Part shown: positions 19,429 to 27,511 of the stretch, piece by piece
How the letters are laid out: every line of letters begins with the position of its first letter
How positions within the stretch are numbered: position 1 is the first letter of the stretch
NCBI RefSeq assembly: GCF_000344155.1
Contig: NZ_BAOQ01000024.1
Span: forward strand, 1-64,000
Origin: Gordonia paraffinivorans NBRC 108238
Lineage (GTDB): Bacteria; Actinomycetota; Actinomycetes; Mycobacteriales; Mycobacteriaceae
Length of the DNA stretch: 64,000 nt
Reading direction: 5' to 3'
Notes under the pieces: model-generated
What the model saw: only the letters and a program-made list of their open reading frames with translations
Database searches by the model: none
What the model was told of the DNA's origin: nothing
Translations under genes and position numbers: made by a program

Positions 19429-19473
19429 AGGTTCAGCAATAGGTATCGCTGAGCGAGACCTATTGCTGAACCT
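19429..19473. terminator. Perfect 16-bp hairpin after the ABC permease gene
   Basis: AGGTTCAGCAATAGGT (19429-19444) is matched exactly by its reverse complement at 19458-19473 around a 13-base loop. It lies 46 bases after the permease stop and before the HTH/ClpN promoter. There is no clear T-tract, so it may act as a mycobacterial-type tractless terminator. The stem is less G/C-rich than usual here. Confidence 0.7.
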
Positions 19474-19505
19474 GGCTCGGCGAACTGGCCTATCCAACCC
19501 ATTGC

Positions 19506-19550
19506 TGTCAATAATTCTTGACAACGCAGTGGTGTCAACATAACCTGACA
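19506..19550 (+). promoter_or_regulatory. Leaderless promoter with two TGTCA-N8-TGACA operators
   Basis: TTGACA (19518-19523), 17 bases, then TAACCT (19541-19546) is a near-consensus sigma-A promoter. The predicted start falls at about 19553, right at the ATG of the HTH gene (19554), so the transcript should be leaderless. Two copies of an 18-bp inverted repeat, TGTCA-N8-TGACA, sit at 19506-19523 and 19533-19550. The first covers the -35 and the second the -10. This layout predicts repression, most simply by the HTH protein encoded immediately downstream. Confidence 0.75.
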
Positions 19551-19553
19551 GGC

Positions 19554-19838
19554 ATGCACGACGACCAGAACACCGAACAGCAGCCCGACGCCACCGGCGC
19601 CGATCTGGCGGGAGCCGCCGCGAGCGACGATCCCGCGAAGGGGCTGGCTGCGGTACGCGCGCTGCGGACACTGGCCGACCGACTCGAAGAAGTGCAGGTC
19701 GCCAACGCCCGTGCACACGGCTGGAGCTGGCAGTCGATCGCAGAGGTCCTGCAGATCAGCCGCCAGGCCGTGCATCAGAAGCACTCACAACGCGAGGTCC
19801 GCCCCCGCGGACCCGGAGGGGAAACAACCGATGTTTGA
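19554..19838 (+). CDS. Small HTH protein, probable autorepressor of the ClpN gene
   Basis: 94 residues from the ATG at 19554. The first 40 residues are acidic and low complexity; the rest has RALRTLADRLEEVQVANARA and then WSWQSIAEVLQISRQAVHQK, a clear helix-turn-helix. The stop lies 8 bases inside the next gene, so both are translated from one leaderless message. Paired inverted repeats over the promoter suggest that this protein represses its own operon. In actinobacteria such HTH proteins commonly precede a Clp-N domain gene, possibly as a stress-sensing pair; the signal is unknown. Confidence 0.8.
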   Translation: MHDDQNTEQQPDATGADLAGAAASDDPAKGLAAVRALRTLADRLEEVQVANARAHGWSWQSIAEVLQISRQAVHQKHSQREVRPRGPGGETTDV

Positions 19839-20688
19839 ACGAATCACACGAGACGACAAGATGCTCCTGGCCTTCGCCGCCCAGGAGGCCGCCGACCTCG
19901 GACACCGCCGTGTCGGCAACGATCACCTGATCTTGGGCATGCTCTGCAACGCCCGGAGCCCGCTGTTCACGATCCTCGCCGAGCAGGGGCTCACCCTGGC
20001 GACGGCCCGGGACGTGGTCCGCGAGCACCACGACGAGAAGGCCGAACAGGCCGAGGACGCCGATCCCGACGACGAGTCGGCCCGGCGACGCTACGAGGAG
20101 GACCGAGAGGCGCTGCGCTCCATCGGTATCGACCTCGACAAGGTCCGTGAGGCCGTCCGCGGCCGGTTCGGTGACGATCTCACCGACGGCTGGGGCGAGC
20201 GTCCCGGCCGCCGCGGCCGGCCCGGGGGAGGTCGCGGACACCGAGGACACCGTCACGGTCCGCACCGCGGCCGCGGCCCGCGTCGCGACTGCGACCCGAG
20301 GGGATTCCGTCCGGGCCCCTGGGGTCCCGGACCGTGGGGTCCCGAAGGAGCGGAGGGCTTCGGCCCCGGTCCCTTCGGCCCTAGCGGGTTCGGGCCGGGC
20401 GGCCCCTTCGCCGGCGACGGCCCCTGGGAGCCCGGACGCGGTCGGCGGGGTCCGCGAGGACGAGGGGGCCGACCCCGCTTCGCGTCGGACGCCCGTGAGA
20501 TCTTCGGCCGTGCAGTGGAGATCGCCCGTGACCGCGGGGATCGTCAGTTGCGCGCCGAGTACCTGCTCCTCGCGATCATCGACGCCGACGACGAGGCGTC
20601 ACGCACGCTGATCGAGTCGGCGACCACCCGCGAGGAACTGAAGGCAGCGGTCCTGGCGAGCCTGCCGGAGATCGACGCCGCGGTCTGA
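19831..20688 (+). CDS. Clp N-terminal domain protein with Gly/Arg/His/Pro-rich linker
   Basis: 285 residues, without AAA+ modules. A first Clp-N repeat spans about residues 1-65 (MLLAFAAQEAADLGHRRVGN, with GNDHLILGML). A second spans about 215-285 (AREIFGRAVEIARDRGDRQL, with AEYLLLAIID). Between them is an acidic helical stretch and then about 90 residues of low complexity rich in Gly, Arg, His, Pro and Trp (repeated GPWGPGPW and GFGPG types). The ATG follows GGAGGGG. Clp-N domains bind adaptors or substrates of Clp chaperones, so the protein may be an adaptor or sensor; the linker looks disordered and may bind metal or nucleic acid (inference). Confidence 0.82.
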   Translation: MFERITRDDKMLLAFAAQEAADLGHRRVGNDHLILGMLCNARSPLFTILAEQGLTLATARDVVREHHDEKAEQAEDADPDDESARRRYEEDREALRSIGIDLDKVREAVRGRFGDDLTDGWGERPGRRGRPGGGRGHRGHRHGPHRGRGPRRDCDPRGFRPGPWGPGPWGPEGAEGFGPGPFGPSGFGPGGPFAGDGPWEPGRGRRGPRGRGGRPRFASDAREIFGRAVEIARDRGDRQLRAEYLLLAIIDADDEASRTLIESATTREELKAAVLASLPEIDAAV

Positions 20689-20726
20689 CCGACACGGACG
20701 TCCACGCGAGCGCCGGACACAGAGAC

Positions 20727-20759
20727 GTGCCGCCCCGGAGGGTCGCTCCGGGGCGGCAC
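20727..20759. terminator. Bidirectional hairpin terminator between the ClpN gene and menA
   Basis: GTGCCGCCCCGGAG (20727-20740) pairs perfectly with 20746-20759 around a five-base loop. It lies between two convergent genes, 38 bases after the ClpN stop and 52 bases beyond the menA stop, so it can serve both. Confidence 0.88.
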
Positions 20760-20811
20760 CGTGCTCTGTTCTCGGGGCGCTGTTCTGGTCGCTTTGCTCG
20801 TGCGCCGCGCT

Positions 20812-21690
20812 CTATCCGAGCGCCAGCGCCACCGCCGTCACGACGGCCCAGCCGAGCATCGCCTTGCCGGTCGATCCGATCGACGGGATCAGTCCCGGGC
20901 CCTGAGCACCCGTGCGGACCGGCGTGTACGCCTGCCACAGCAGGGGAGCGGCGATCAGGCCGACCAGCGCCCATGGTGTCGCGATCGCCAGCACCAGGCT
21001 CATCACCAGCGGTGTGGCGAGCAGCGCGGCGAACAGGAGACGGGTCCGTGCGTCACCGAGGCGGACCGCGAGGGTGATCTTGCCGCTCTCGGCGTCGGTC
21101 GGGATGTCGCGCAGATTGTTCACCACCAGAACGGCACTGGACACGGCGCCCACGCCCACCGCGCAGGCCAGGCCGACCCAATCGATCCGTCCCGTCGTCA
21201 CGAACTGTGTGCCGAGGACGGCCACCAGTCCGAAGAACGTGAACACCGCGACCTCGCCCCAGCCGGCGTAGCCGTAGGGGCGCTTGCCGCCGGTGTAGAA
21301 CCAGGCCCCCGCGATGCAGACCGCGCCGATCAGCACCAGCCACCATGCGGTCGCGATCGCCAGCACCAGACCGCACACCGCGCCGATGCCGAAGCAGATG
21401 AACGCCGCGGCCTTCACCGACCCCGGCGACGCCAGGCCCGAACCGACCAGGCGCAGCGGTCCGACGCGTTCGTCGTCGGTGCCGCGCACGCCGTCGGAGT
21501 AGTCGTTGGCGAAGTTCACGCCGATGATCAGCGACACCGAGACCGCCAGCGCCAGTACGGCCTTCCACCACGAGAAGTCGTCCCACGACGACCCGTGCAG
21601 CGCCGCTCCGACGCCTGCCACCACCGGTGCCACGGCGTTGGGAAGAGTCCGCGGGCGAGCGCCCTGAATCCACTGCGATGCGGTTGCCAC
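20812..21690 (-). CDS. menA: 1,4-dihydroxy-2-naphthoate polyprenyltransferase
   Basis: About 292 residues of the UbiA prenyltransferase family. [20 protein letters not shown] opens the protein, and [20 protein letters not shown] holds the first Asp-rich prenyl-diphosphate site. [20 protein letters not shown] is the second. Eight or nine membrane helices follow the family pattern. It attaches the isoprenoid tail to dihydroxynaphthoate in menaquinone synthesis. I choose GTG 21690 because the mature family start lies there; an ATG nine codons upstream (21717) is possible. Confidence 0.94.
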   Translation of the reverse strand: MATASQWIQGARPRTLPNAVAPVVAGVGAALHGSSWDDFSWWKAVLALAVSVSLIIGVNFANDYSDGVRGTDDERVGPLRLVGSGLASPGSVKAAAFICFGIGAVCGLVLAIATAWWLVLIGAVCIAGAWFYTGGKRPYGYAGWGEVAVFTFFGLVAVLGTQFVTTGRIDWVGLACAVGVGAVSSAVLVVNNLRDIPTDAESGKITLAVRLGDARTRLLFAALLATPLVMSLVLAIATPWALVGLIAAPLLWQAYTPVRTGAQGPGLIPSIGSTGKAMLGWAVVTAVALALG

Positions 21691-22072
21691 GGGTTCGATC
21701 CTGCCACGCCCCGGCATCGCCTCCGACCGCCGCATCAGATGTCGCGGATCGTCGCGGCACGCGATGCGATGGGCGACGTCCGAGGTCGTCTCACACGCCG
21801 GAGGAACTGCGTCGACCTGGGAATACGTCCGATCCGGGTGTGAACCCCGGAATTGCGATGCTTTGCCCTCGAGCACGACGGCGTCCTCACCGGTGCCGAC
21901 GCGCGAGTACCCGGCCCGGACCGGTCGGCGGTGCACGGCGGGTGGCCGCGGGCGAGCGGGTGCAGGTCTAGGCGGCGAATCGCACTCCCTGATCGTCGAC
22001 GGTGTCGACGACGCGCCGCGCGACCGCAGGTGTTTCGCGAAACGCTGTGCAGGCCACCGCGATCCGCGACAC
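21691..22072. other. Gap between menA and menE without a supported gene
   Basis: 382 bases between two leftward menaquinone genes. Reading frames here show no motif, ribosome site or codon pattern that I would accept as a gene. It probably holds the menA promoter, but I saw no convincing -35/-10 pair, hairpin or riboswitch. Confidence 0.4.
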
Positions 22073-23230
22073 CTACGACGAGAAGCGCTCCCGCAACGTT
22101 CGCCGGTCCGGTTTGCCGGGACCGCGCAGCGGCAAGCGATCCACGTCGAAGACCTCCCGGGGAGCGGCGTAGCGGTCCAGGCGCTCGGCGACCAGGCCCC
22201 GAATCCGGGAGGCATCGAGCCGTTCTCCGGTCCTCGTCACGACGACGGCGACCACCTTCTCGCCGAGCCGGTCGTCGGGCAGGCCGATCACCACACATTC
22301 GGCGACCGCCGGGTCGTCGGCGATCACGGCCTCGACGACCTGCGGCACCACGGTCAGCCCGCCGGTGGAGATCGCCTCGTCGGCGCGTCCCACGATCCGC
22401 AGCACCCCGTCGTCCAACCGGCCCAGGTCGTCGGTGCGGAACCGGCCCGGCTCCGCGAACGCCGGATGATCGGGCAGGTTGCGATAGCCCTTCGCCACCA
22501 TCGGACCGCCGAGCACGACGCGGCCCACACCTTCCGGGTTCGGGTCGTCGATGCGCACCTCGACGCCGTCGAGCGGGACGCCGTCGTACACGCATCCGCC
22601 CGCGGTCTCGCTCATCCCGTACGTGCACACGATGGGAATCCCCGCGTCGACGGCCCGGTTCAGCAACGGTGCGGGAGTCGCCGCGCCGCCCACGAGGAGC
22701 GCGTCGGCCGCGGCCAGGGCCGCGGTCGCACGCGGCGAGTCGAGCACCTTGACGAGCTGCGTGGGCACCAGCGAGGTGTAGCGTCGCGGTCCGTCGAGGC
22801 GCTCGAGCGCGTCGGCGAAGACGTCGGCGTCGAATCCGTCGTCGAGGTTCAGCGCGACCGGTGTGAACCCCGCGGCCACGGCGCGCAGCAGGACCTGGAG
22901 GCCTGCGATGTGGTGCGGCGCCAGGGCCAGCAGCCAGTTGCCCGGGCCGCCGAGCCGCTCCTGCGTCGCCTGCGCGGACGCGGACAGCGTCGCGGGCGTG
23001 TGCTGTGCGCCCTTGGGAGTTCCGGTCGACCCCGACGTGGAGATCACCAGACTGATCGCGTCGTCGATGGCCCCGCCGACCCCGAGTGCCTCGGTCAGCA
23101 GGGAGATCTCCTGTGCCGCACCGGATGTCGGGACCACAGCACACGACCCGCCGAGGATCGCGAGCAGGTCGTCGCGTCGGCCGGCGACTTCGGGTCGGGC
23201 CGGGAGCTCGAGTGTGCGCAGGGTTTTCAG
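22073..23230 (-). CDS. menE: o-Succinylbenzoate-CoA ligase
   Basis: An adenylate-forming enzyme that activates o-succinylbenzoate with CoA for menaquinone synthesis. The ATP site is [16 protein letters not shown], followed by [26 protein letters not shown] and FRTDDLGRL. The C-terminal Lys motif is [12 protein letters not shown]. Protein-like sequence ([19 protein letters not shown]) continues upstream of the first GTG (23137) as far as a CTG at 23230 that overlaps the stop of the DUF3349 gene (CTGA). No ATG, GTG or TTG lies in frame there, so I place the start at this CTG. The conservative alternative is 23137, which would drop 31 residues. Confidence 0.82.
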   Translation of the reverse strand: MKTLRTLELPARPEVAGRRDDLLAILGGSCAVVPTSGAAQEISLLTEALGVGGAIDDAISLVISTSGSTGTPKGAQHTPATLSASAQATQERLGGPGNWLLALAPHHIAGLQVLLRAVAAGFTPVALNLDDGFDADVFADALERLDGPRRYTSLVPTQLVKVLDSPRATAALAAADALLVGGAATPAPLLNRAVDAGIPIVCTYGMSETAGGCVYDGVPLDGVEVRIDDPNPEGVGRVVLGGPMVAKGYRNLPDHPAFAEPGRFRTDDLGRLDDGVLRIVGRADEAISTGGLTVVPQVVEAVIADDPAVAECVVIGLPDDRLGEKVVAVVVTRTGERLDASRIRGLVAERLDRYAAPREVFDVDRLPLRGPGKPDRRTLRERFSS

Positions 23231-23550
23231 GGCTCGTCCCGGTCCTGATCGGGGGCATCGAAAGGCCAGCCCGACGATTCGAGGCGCCGGCGCACCCGGT
23301 CGATGTCGTCCTCGTGGGCGAGCTCGTTGGTCACCTTGGTGATCGCGACCGCCGCGTCGATCTTGGTGATCGGCTCCGGCGGGGGAGGCGACTGCCGGAT
23401 CAGCCGAGAGGACACCTCTCGGACCTCGTCCTCGCTCAGCTGGCGGCGGAGCAGGGCGACGAGCGGGATGTAGTCACCCTGCGGCACGCCGTCGGGATAG
23501 CCGGCACGCAGCCACTCGATGATGCGATACAGCAACTGCGGACGATCCAC
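23227..23550 (-). CDS. DUF3349 family protein (copy 1)
   Basis: 107 residues from the GTG at 23550, which follows AAGGGGGTGAGGAG. LLYRIIEWLRAGYPDGVPQG then YIPLVALLRRQLSEDEV and a C-terminal IDRVRRRLESSGWPF match DUF3349, a small helical domain resembling Rv0543c. Function unknown. Its stop overlaps the proposed menE start. It is the paralogue of the next gene upstream (23660-23965). Confidence 0.86.
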   Translation of the reverse strand: MDRPQLLYRIIEWLRAGYPDGVPQGDYIPLVALLRRQLSEDEVREVSSRLIRQSPPPPEPITKIDAAVAITKVTNELAHEDDIDRVRRRLESSGWPFDAPDQDRDEP

Positions 23551-23659
23551 ACTCCTCACCCCCTTTCCGGGCGGAATTCGCGGTGATCGCACACCGCACA
23601 CGACGTGATTGTAGATTTCGGGGCCGACGTGCCCGGACGGGTCGGCCGGCGCCGGGGAG

Positions 23660-23965
23660 TCAGTTCCGCGACCGCAACGGCCAACCCACCGCGGTGAGAC
23701 GGTCGGCGACCCGGCCGACGTCCTCGGCAGTGGGCGGGGCGCTGGTGACCCGTTCGATGGCGTCGGCGATCTGCTGTCTCGTCACCGGCTCCCGCGGTCC
23801 GTAGAGCTTGACCAGCTCCATGGCCACGTCGGTGACCTCCTCCGCGGTGAGCTCTCGTCTCAGCAACGCCACGAGCGGCGGGAAGTCGGTGCGCGAGACA
23901 CCCTCCGGATAGCCCTTGCGTATCCAGTTGATCACCGACTCGAAGAACGGTGTCCGGTTGTTCAT
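23660..23965 (-). CDS. DUF3349 family protein (copy 2)
   Basis: 101 residues from the ATG at 23965. VINWIRKGYPEGVSRTDFPP, LVALLRRELTAEEVTDVAME and VGRVADRLTAVGWPL align with copy 1 throughout, at moderate identity. This is a tandem duplication of a gene that I recall as single at this place in Mycobacterium tuberculosis. The spacing between the copies is about 110 bases. Confidence 0.85.
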   Translation of the reverse strand: MNNRTPFFESVINWIRKGYPEGVSRTDFPPLVALLRRELTAEEVTDVAMELVKLYGPREPVTRQQIADAIERVTSAPPTAEDVGRVADRLTAVGWPLRSRN

Positions 23966-24025
23966 GGCGATGCGCGCCTCTGACCGATTCGATTCCGACG
24001 GACTCACCGCATACCCACCCGCAGG

Positions 24026-24310
24026 TCACTTGTAACCGAACGGGAAGAGCTTGATGTCGGTGTAGTAGTAGATCGTCTGGCGGGTGATCCAGAGCAGTGC
24101 GACGAGGATGACCAGCGCGACCAGACCGAAGATCGCATAGGCGAGCATCCGCATCGCCGGATTGCCGTGGGACACGATCGTCCCCTCATCGGCGACCTGA
24201 TCGGAACCGAGGGAGTGGACGCGCATCCCGACGGCGAACAGTGCGGGCAGTCCGGCGCCGAAGACCAGCCCGACGAGCAGCACCTTGCCGATCGCCTCGA
24301 CGATGTCCAT
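24026..24310 (-). CDS. Small two-helix membrane protein (Rv0544c-like)
   Basis: 94 residues starting after GAGAGGAG. Two hydrophobic helices (VLLVGLVFGAGLPALFAVGM and AYAIFGLVALVILVALLWIT) flank a short polar loop. By position next to pitA it corresponds to Rv0544c. It lies 30 bases downstream of pitA on the same strand and is probably cotranscribed, so an accessory role in phosphate uptake is possible. Confidence 0.82.
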   Translation of the reverse strand: MDIVEAIGKVLLVGLVFGAGLPALFAVGMRVHSLGSDQVADEGTIVSHGNPAMRMLAYAIFGLVALVILVALLWITRQTIYYYTDIKLFPFGYK

Positions 24311-24340
24311 CCGCTCTCCTCTCGTGTCTCGCGCGTCTTC

Positions 24341-25630
24341 TCAGACCGAACGCGCGGTCGGTCCCGCGGTGGTGCCGGAGGCGGACTCGCCGGCGACGGC
24401 GGTGGGGACGATGGTGCCCACGTCGGCCGGGACGATCGATCCGGTGGTCTCGTCCCAGTCGTCGTTGACGTTGCCGGCGTCGATCTTGTTCTGCTGGGCG
24501 CGCCAGTACATGTAGGCCGACGCCGCGACCAGCAGGACGAAGATGGCGATGCCACCTGCGACGTTGCCGAGCAGGTGGGCGATGTAGAACGACGCGGCGC
24601 CGACGAGGCCGGCGGCCGGGAGGGTGGTGAGCCAGGCGACGGCCATACGTCCGGCGACTGCCCAGCGCACCTGTGCGCCGCGCTTGCCGACGCCGGAGCC
24701 GAGGATCGAGCCGGTCGCGACCTGGGTGGTGGACAGCGCCATGCCGGCCGCGCTCGAGGTCAGGATGATCGCGGCGGAGGAGGCCTCGGCCGCCATGCCC
24801 TGCGGCGAGCTGATCTCCACGAGTCCCTTGCCCAGGGTGCGGATGATGCGCCACCCGCCCAGGTACGTGCCGATCGCGATCGCCGCCGCGCAGCTGGCGA
24901 CGACCCACAGCGGCAGGCCGTGACTCACCGTCGACGCGTCGAGGTGGCCCGTCACGATCAGGGCCATCGCGATCACGCCCATGGTCTTCTGGGCGTCACC
25001 GGTGCCGTGGGCCAGCGAGACGAGCGAGGCGCTGGCGATCTGTCCGTAGCGGAAACCCTGTTCCTTGCGGCCCTCGGCGATCCGGCGGGTGATCGCGAAG
25101 ACGAGCCAGGTCCCGCAGGCGGCGACGAGGCATGCGATCACCGGGGCGAGCAGCGCGGGGACGATGATCTTGGCGAACACTCCGTGCCAATTCACCCCGG
25201 ACAGGCCTATGGCCGCGATGCCGGAGCCGATGAGCCCGCCGAAGAGCGCGTGCGAGGAACTCGACGGAAGGCCGAAGAGCCAGGTGAAGAGATTCCAGAG
25301 GATGCCGCCGATGAGCCCGGCGAAGATGATGAGCAGCGCGGTGGTGGGGGTCAGGCCGGCGACGATCTGTCCGGCGTCGTCTCCGCTGGTCTGCTGGATG
25401 TTGAGGACTTCTTTGGTGATGGTGGCGGCGATCTCGACGGAGAGGAAGGCGCCCACGAGATTCAGGGTGGCGGAGAGGGCGACGGCGACCTTGGGTTTCA
25501 GGGCCCCGGTGGCGATCGATGTCGCCATGGCGTTGCCGGTGTCGTGGAAACCGTTGGTGAAATCGAAGCCGAGGGCCGTGATCACCAACAGCACCAGGAT
25601 CAGCGTCTCGCCGCTCATATCTTTCATCAT
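24341..25630 (-). CDS. pitA: Low-affinity inorganic phosphate transporter PitA
   Basis: 429 residues of the PiT family, which moves metal-phosphate by proton symport. The duplicated signature is visible: GFDFTNGFHDTGNAMATSIA in the first half and GTGDAQKTMGVIAMAL in the second, with GLPSSSSHALFGGLIGSG between them. About ten membrane helices. Several ATG codons crowd the start (25630, 25627, 25618) and the ribosome site does not decide among them. First gene of the leftward run pitA - small membrane protein - DUF3349 x2 - menE. Confidence 0.93.
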   Translation of the reverse strand: MMKDMSGETLILVLLVITALGFDFTNGFHDTGNAMATSIATGALKPKVAVALSATLNLVGAFLSVEIAATITKEVLNIQQTSGDDAGQIVAGLTPTTALLIIFAGLIGGILWNLFTWLFGLPSSSSHALFGGLIGSGIAAIGLSGVNWHGVFAKIIVPALLAPVIACLVAACGTWLVFAITRRIAEGRKEQGFRYGQIASASLVSLAHGTGDAQKTMGVIAMALIVTGHLDASTVSHGLPLWVVASCAAAIAIGTYLGGWRIIRTLGKGLVEISSPQGMAAEASSAAIILTSSAAGMALSTTQVATGSILGSGVGKRGAQVRWAVAGRMAVAWLTTLPAAGLVGAASFYIAHLLGNVAGGIAIFVLLVAASAYMYWRAQQNKIDAGNVNDDWDETTGSIVPADVGTIVPTAVAGESASGTTAGPTARSV

Positions 25631-25850
25631 GAGGGCTGGGGTTCGGATTTCCTAAACGCCTGGGCACGGTTTCGTGGGGATTTGCCGGTGTCGCGGCGTG
25701 TCACGTTCGTCACGTTTGCTGCCTGTCGATGTGTCGTGCGTCGCAATCGAAGCCGATGTCGGCCGAGTCCGGCAGCGGTCGAAATCGGGCGAACGAACGC
25801 TCGGCCAACCCATGGTGGAACCGCCCGTCGCTGTGGAAGAATCCGACGCC

Positions 25851-26915
25851 ATGACATCGATCAAGCTGGGGATGCCCATCAACTACGCGGGTGACTTCCG
25901 CGAGACCATCGACAACCTCGCCGATTACGAGGCTGCGGGTGTGGAGCGCATCGCGGTGCCCGAGGCGTACAGCTTCGACGCGGTCTCCCAGCTCGGCTAC
26001 ATCGCCGCGAAGACCGAGAAGATGGAGCTGCAGACCGGCATCCTGCCGATGTACTCCCGCACCCCGACGAACCTGGCGATGACCGCGGCCGGACTCGACT
26101 ACATCAGCGGCGGCCGTGCCGTCCTCGGCATCGGCGCGTCGGGTCCGCAGGTCATCGAGGGCTTCCACGGGGTGAAGTACGACTTCCCGCTGGGGCGCGC
26201 CCGCGAGCACGCGGAGATCTGCCGAATGGTGTGGCGTCGCGAGAAGCTCGACTACCAGGGCAAGCACTACACGTTGCCGCTGGACAAGGAGCACGGCGGC
26301 TCCGGTCTGGGCAAGTCGCTGAAGATCATCAACCACCCGGTCCGCGAGAACATCCCGCTGCTGCTCGCGGCGATCGGCCCGAAGAACGTCGAGCTCGCCG
26401 CCGAGCTGTTCGACGAGCTGCAGCCGATCCTGTTCCACCCCGAGCACATCGACGCGGCGTTCGGCGAGTCGCTGGCGGCCGGTAAGGCCAAGCGCGACCC
26501 GAAGTTGGGCGAGCTGGGCATCGTCGTGCAGTCGACCGCCCGTGTCACCGAGGATGCCGAACAGCTCGACAACGCGCGGGAGCTCGTCCGCCACCACGCG
26601 GCGCTGTACATCGGCGGCATGGGTGCACGCGGCAAGAACTTCTACAACCAGCTCGCGATCCGTTACGGCTACGAGAAAGAGGCCAAGCTCATCCAGGACC
26701 TCTACCTGGACGGCAAGAAGGTCGAGGCCGCCGCGGCGGTGCCGGACGATCTCGTCGACGGGATGTCGCTGATCGGTCCGAAGTCGCATGTCGCCGAGCG
26801 CGTCGCGGCCTTCAAGGAGGCGGGCGTCACGTGCCTGCTGGCGTCGCCGGTCGCCCCGACCCACGCCGAGCGTGTTGCCGAGATCGAGCTCCTGCGCGAC
26901 GTCTTCAACGGCTGA
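25851..26915 (+). CDS. LLM-class (F420-dependent type) oxidoreductase
   Basis: 354 residues with the luciferase-like TIM barrel: IKLGMPINYAGDFRETIDNL at the start, VPEAYSFDAVSQLG, LQTGILPMYSRTPTNLAMTA, and GRAVLGIGASGPQVIEGFHG. The pattern resembles Rv3520c and related F420-linked dehydrogenases or reductases of Mycobacteriales. The cofactor (F420 rather than FMN) and substrate are inferred from family only. ATG 25851 is chosen; it diverges from pitA and converges on the second YdcF gene. Confidence 0.85.
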   Translation: MTSIKLGMPINYAGDFRETIDNLADYEAAGVERIAVPEAYSFDAVSQLGYIAAKTEKMELQTGILPMYSRTPTNLAMTAAGLDYISGGRAVLGIGASGPQVIEGFHGVKYDFPLGRAREHAEICRMVWRREKLDYQGKHYTLPLDKEHGGSGLGKSLKIINHPVRENIPLLLAAIGPKNVELAAELFDELQPILFHPEHIDAAFGESLAAGKAKRDPKLGELGIVVQSTARVTEDAEQLDNARELVRHHAALYIGGMGARGKNFYNQLAIRYGYEKEAKLIQDLYLDGKKVEAAAAVPDDLVDGMSLIGPKSHVAERVAAFKEAGVTCLLASPVAPTHAERVAEIELLRDVFNG

Positions 26916-26956
26916 GCTGATCGGCGGCCGGGAGCCGTGATCGACAACCCGATATG

Positions 26957-27511
26957 TCAACACCCCAGAACGGCGGCCTTCGCGAGGCCGCCGTACTGGT
27001 ATGCGTAGACAGCGCCCCACAAGACGGGGTTCGGGCTGTAGTCACGCGGGACGGCGTGCATGATCACATCGCCGTCGAAACACTGGCCGAAGATGTAGCG
27101 GGCCCGCACCAGGTGGTAGCTCCAGGTGACGACGATGACGCTCTGCCAGCCGTGACGGCGCGCCATGTCCCGGACGAACATCGCATCGCCGCGCGTCGTC
27201 GACGGGTCGGGTTCGAAGCACGTCACCGTGATATCCCGCGTGCCCGACGCGCACACCCGCGGCATCATCGCGTCGGCGTCCGTGTACGGGCGGTACGGGT
27301 CGGAAATGAGTACCTGATCGGCATATCCCTTGCGCGCCAGCTCGATTCCATGGTCCTCGCGGCCGTCGTGTTCGCCGCCGAGCACGACGATCACATCCGC
27401 GGGACGCAGCGGATCGTCGTGGACCCGGGTGAACAACTGGAATCCGAGCGCGCCGCCTCCGACCACCACGACGACGAGCACGCACAGCGCCACCCGGACA
27501 GCACGTCTCAC
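26957..27511 (-). CDS. YdcF/DUF218 family protein
   Basis: 184 residues: an N-terminal membrane helix (VALCVLVVVVVGGGALGF), then the DUF218 domain with ADVIVVLGGEHDG, VLISDP, STTRGDAMFVRDM and VVTWSYHLVRARYIF. The GTG start overlaps the TGA of the O-antigen-ligase-like gene (GTGA), which shows they form an operon. The context suggests envelope glycan work. Unlike the copy at 3414 it has no pentapeptide repeats. Confidence 0.82.
   Translation of the reverse strand: MRRAVRVALCVLVVVVVGGGALGFQLFTRVHDDPLRPADVIVVLGGEHDGREDHGIELARKGYADQVLISDPYRPYTDADAMMPRVCASGTRDITVTCFEPDPSTTRGDAMFVRDMARRHGWQSVIVVTWSYHLVRARYIFGQCFDGDVIMHAVPRDYSPNPVLWGAVYAYQYGGLAKAAVLGC

Noticed and set aside
15994..19716. 1,240-codon leftward frame opposite the ABC transporter genes
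   Set aside because: Same artefact: low-complexity Arg/His/Asp composition, and it covers the clear Walker motifs and FtsX permease on the other strand.
20223..20480. GC-rich repeat region of the ClpN gene as a separate repeat element
   Set aside because: It is in frame within the coding sequence and only reflects the Gly/Arg/Pro-rich linker.
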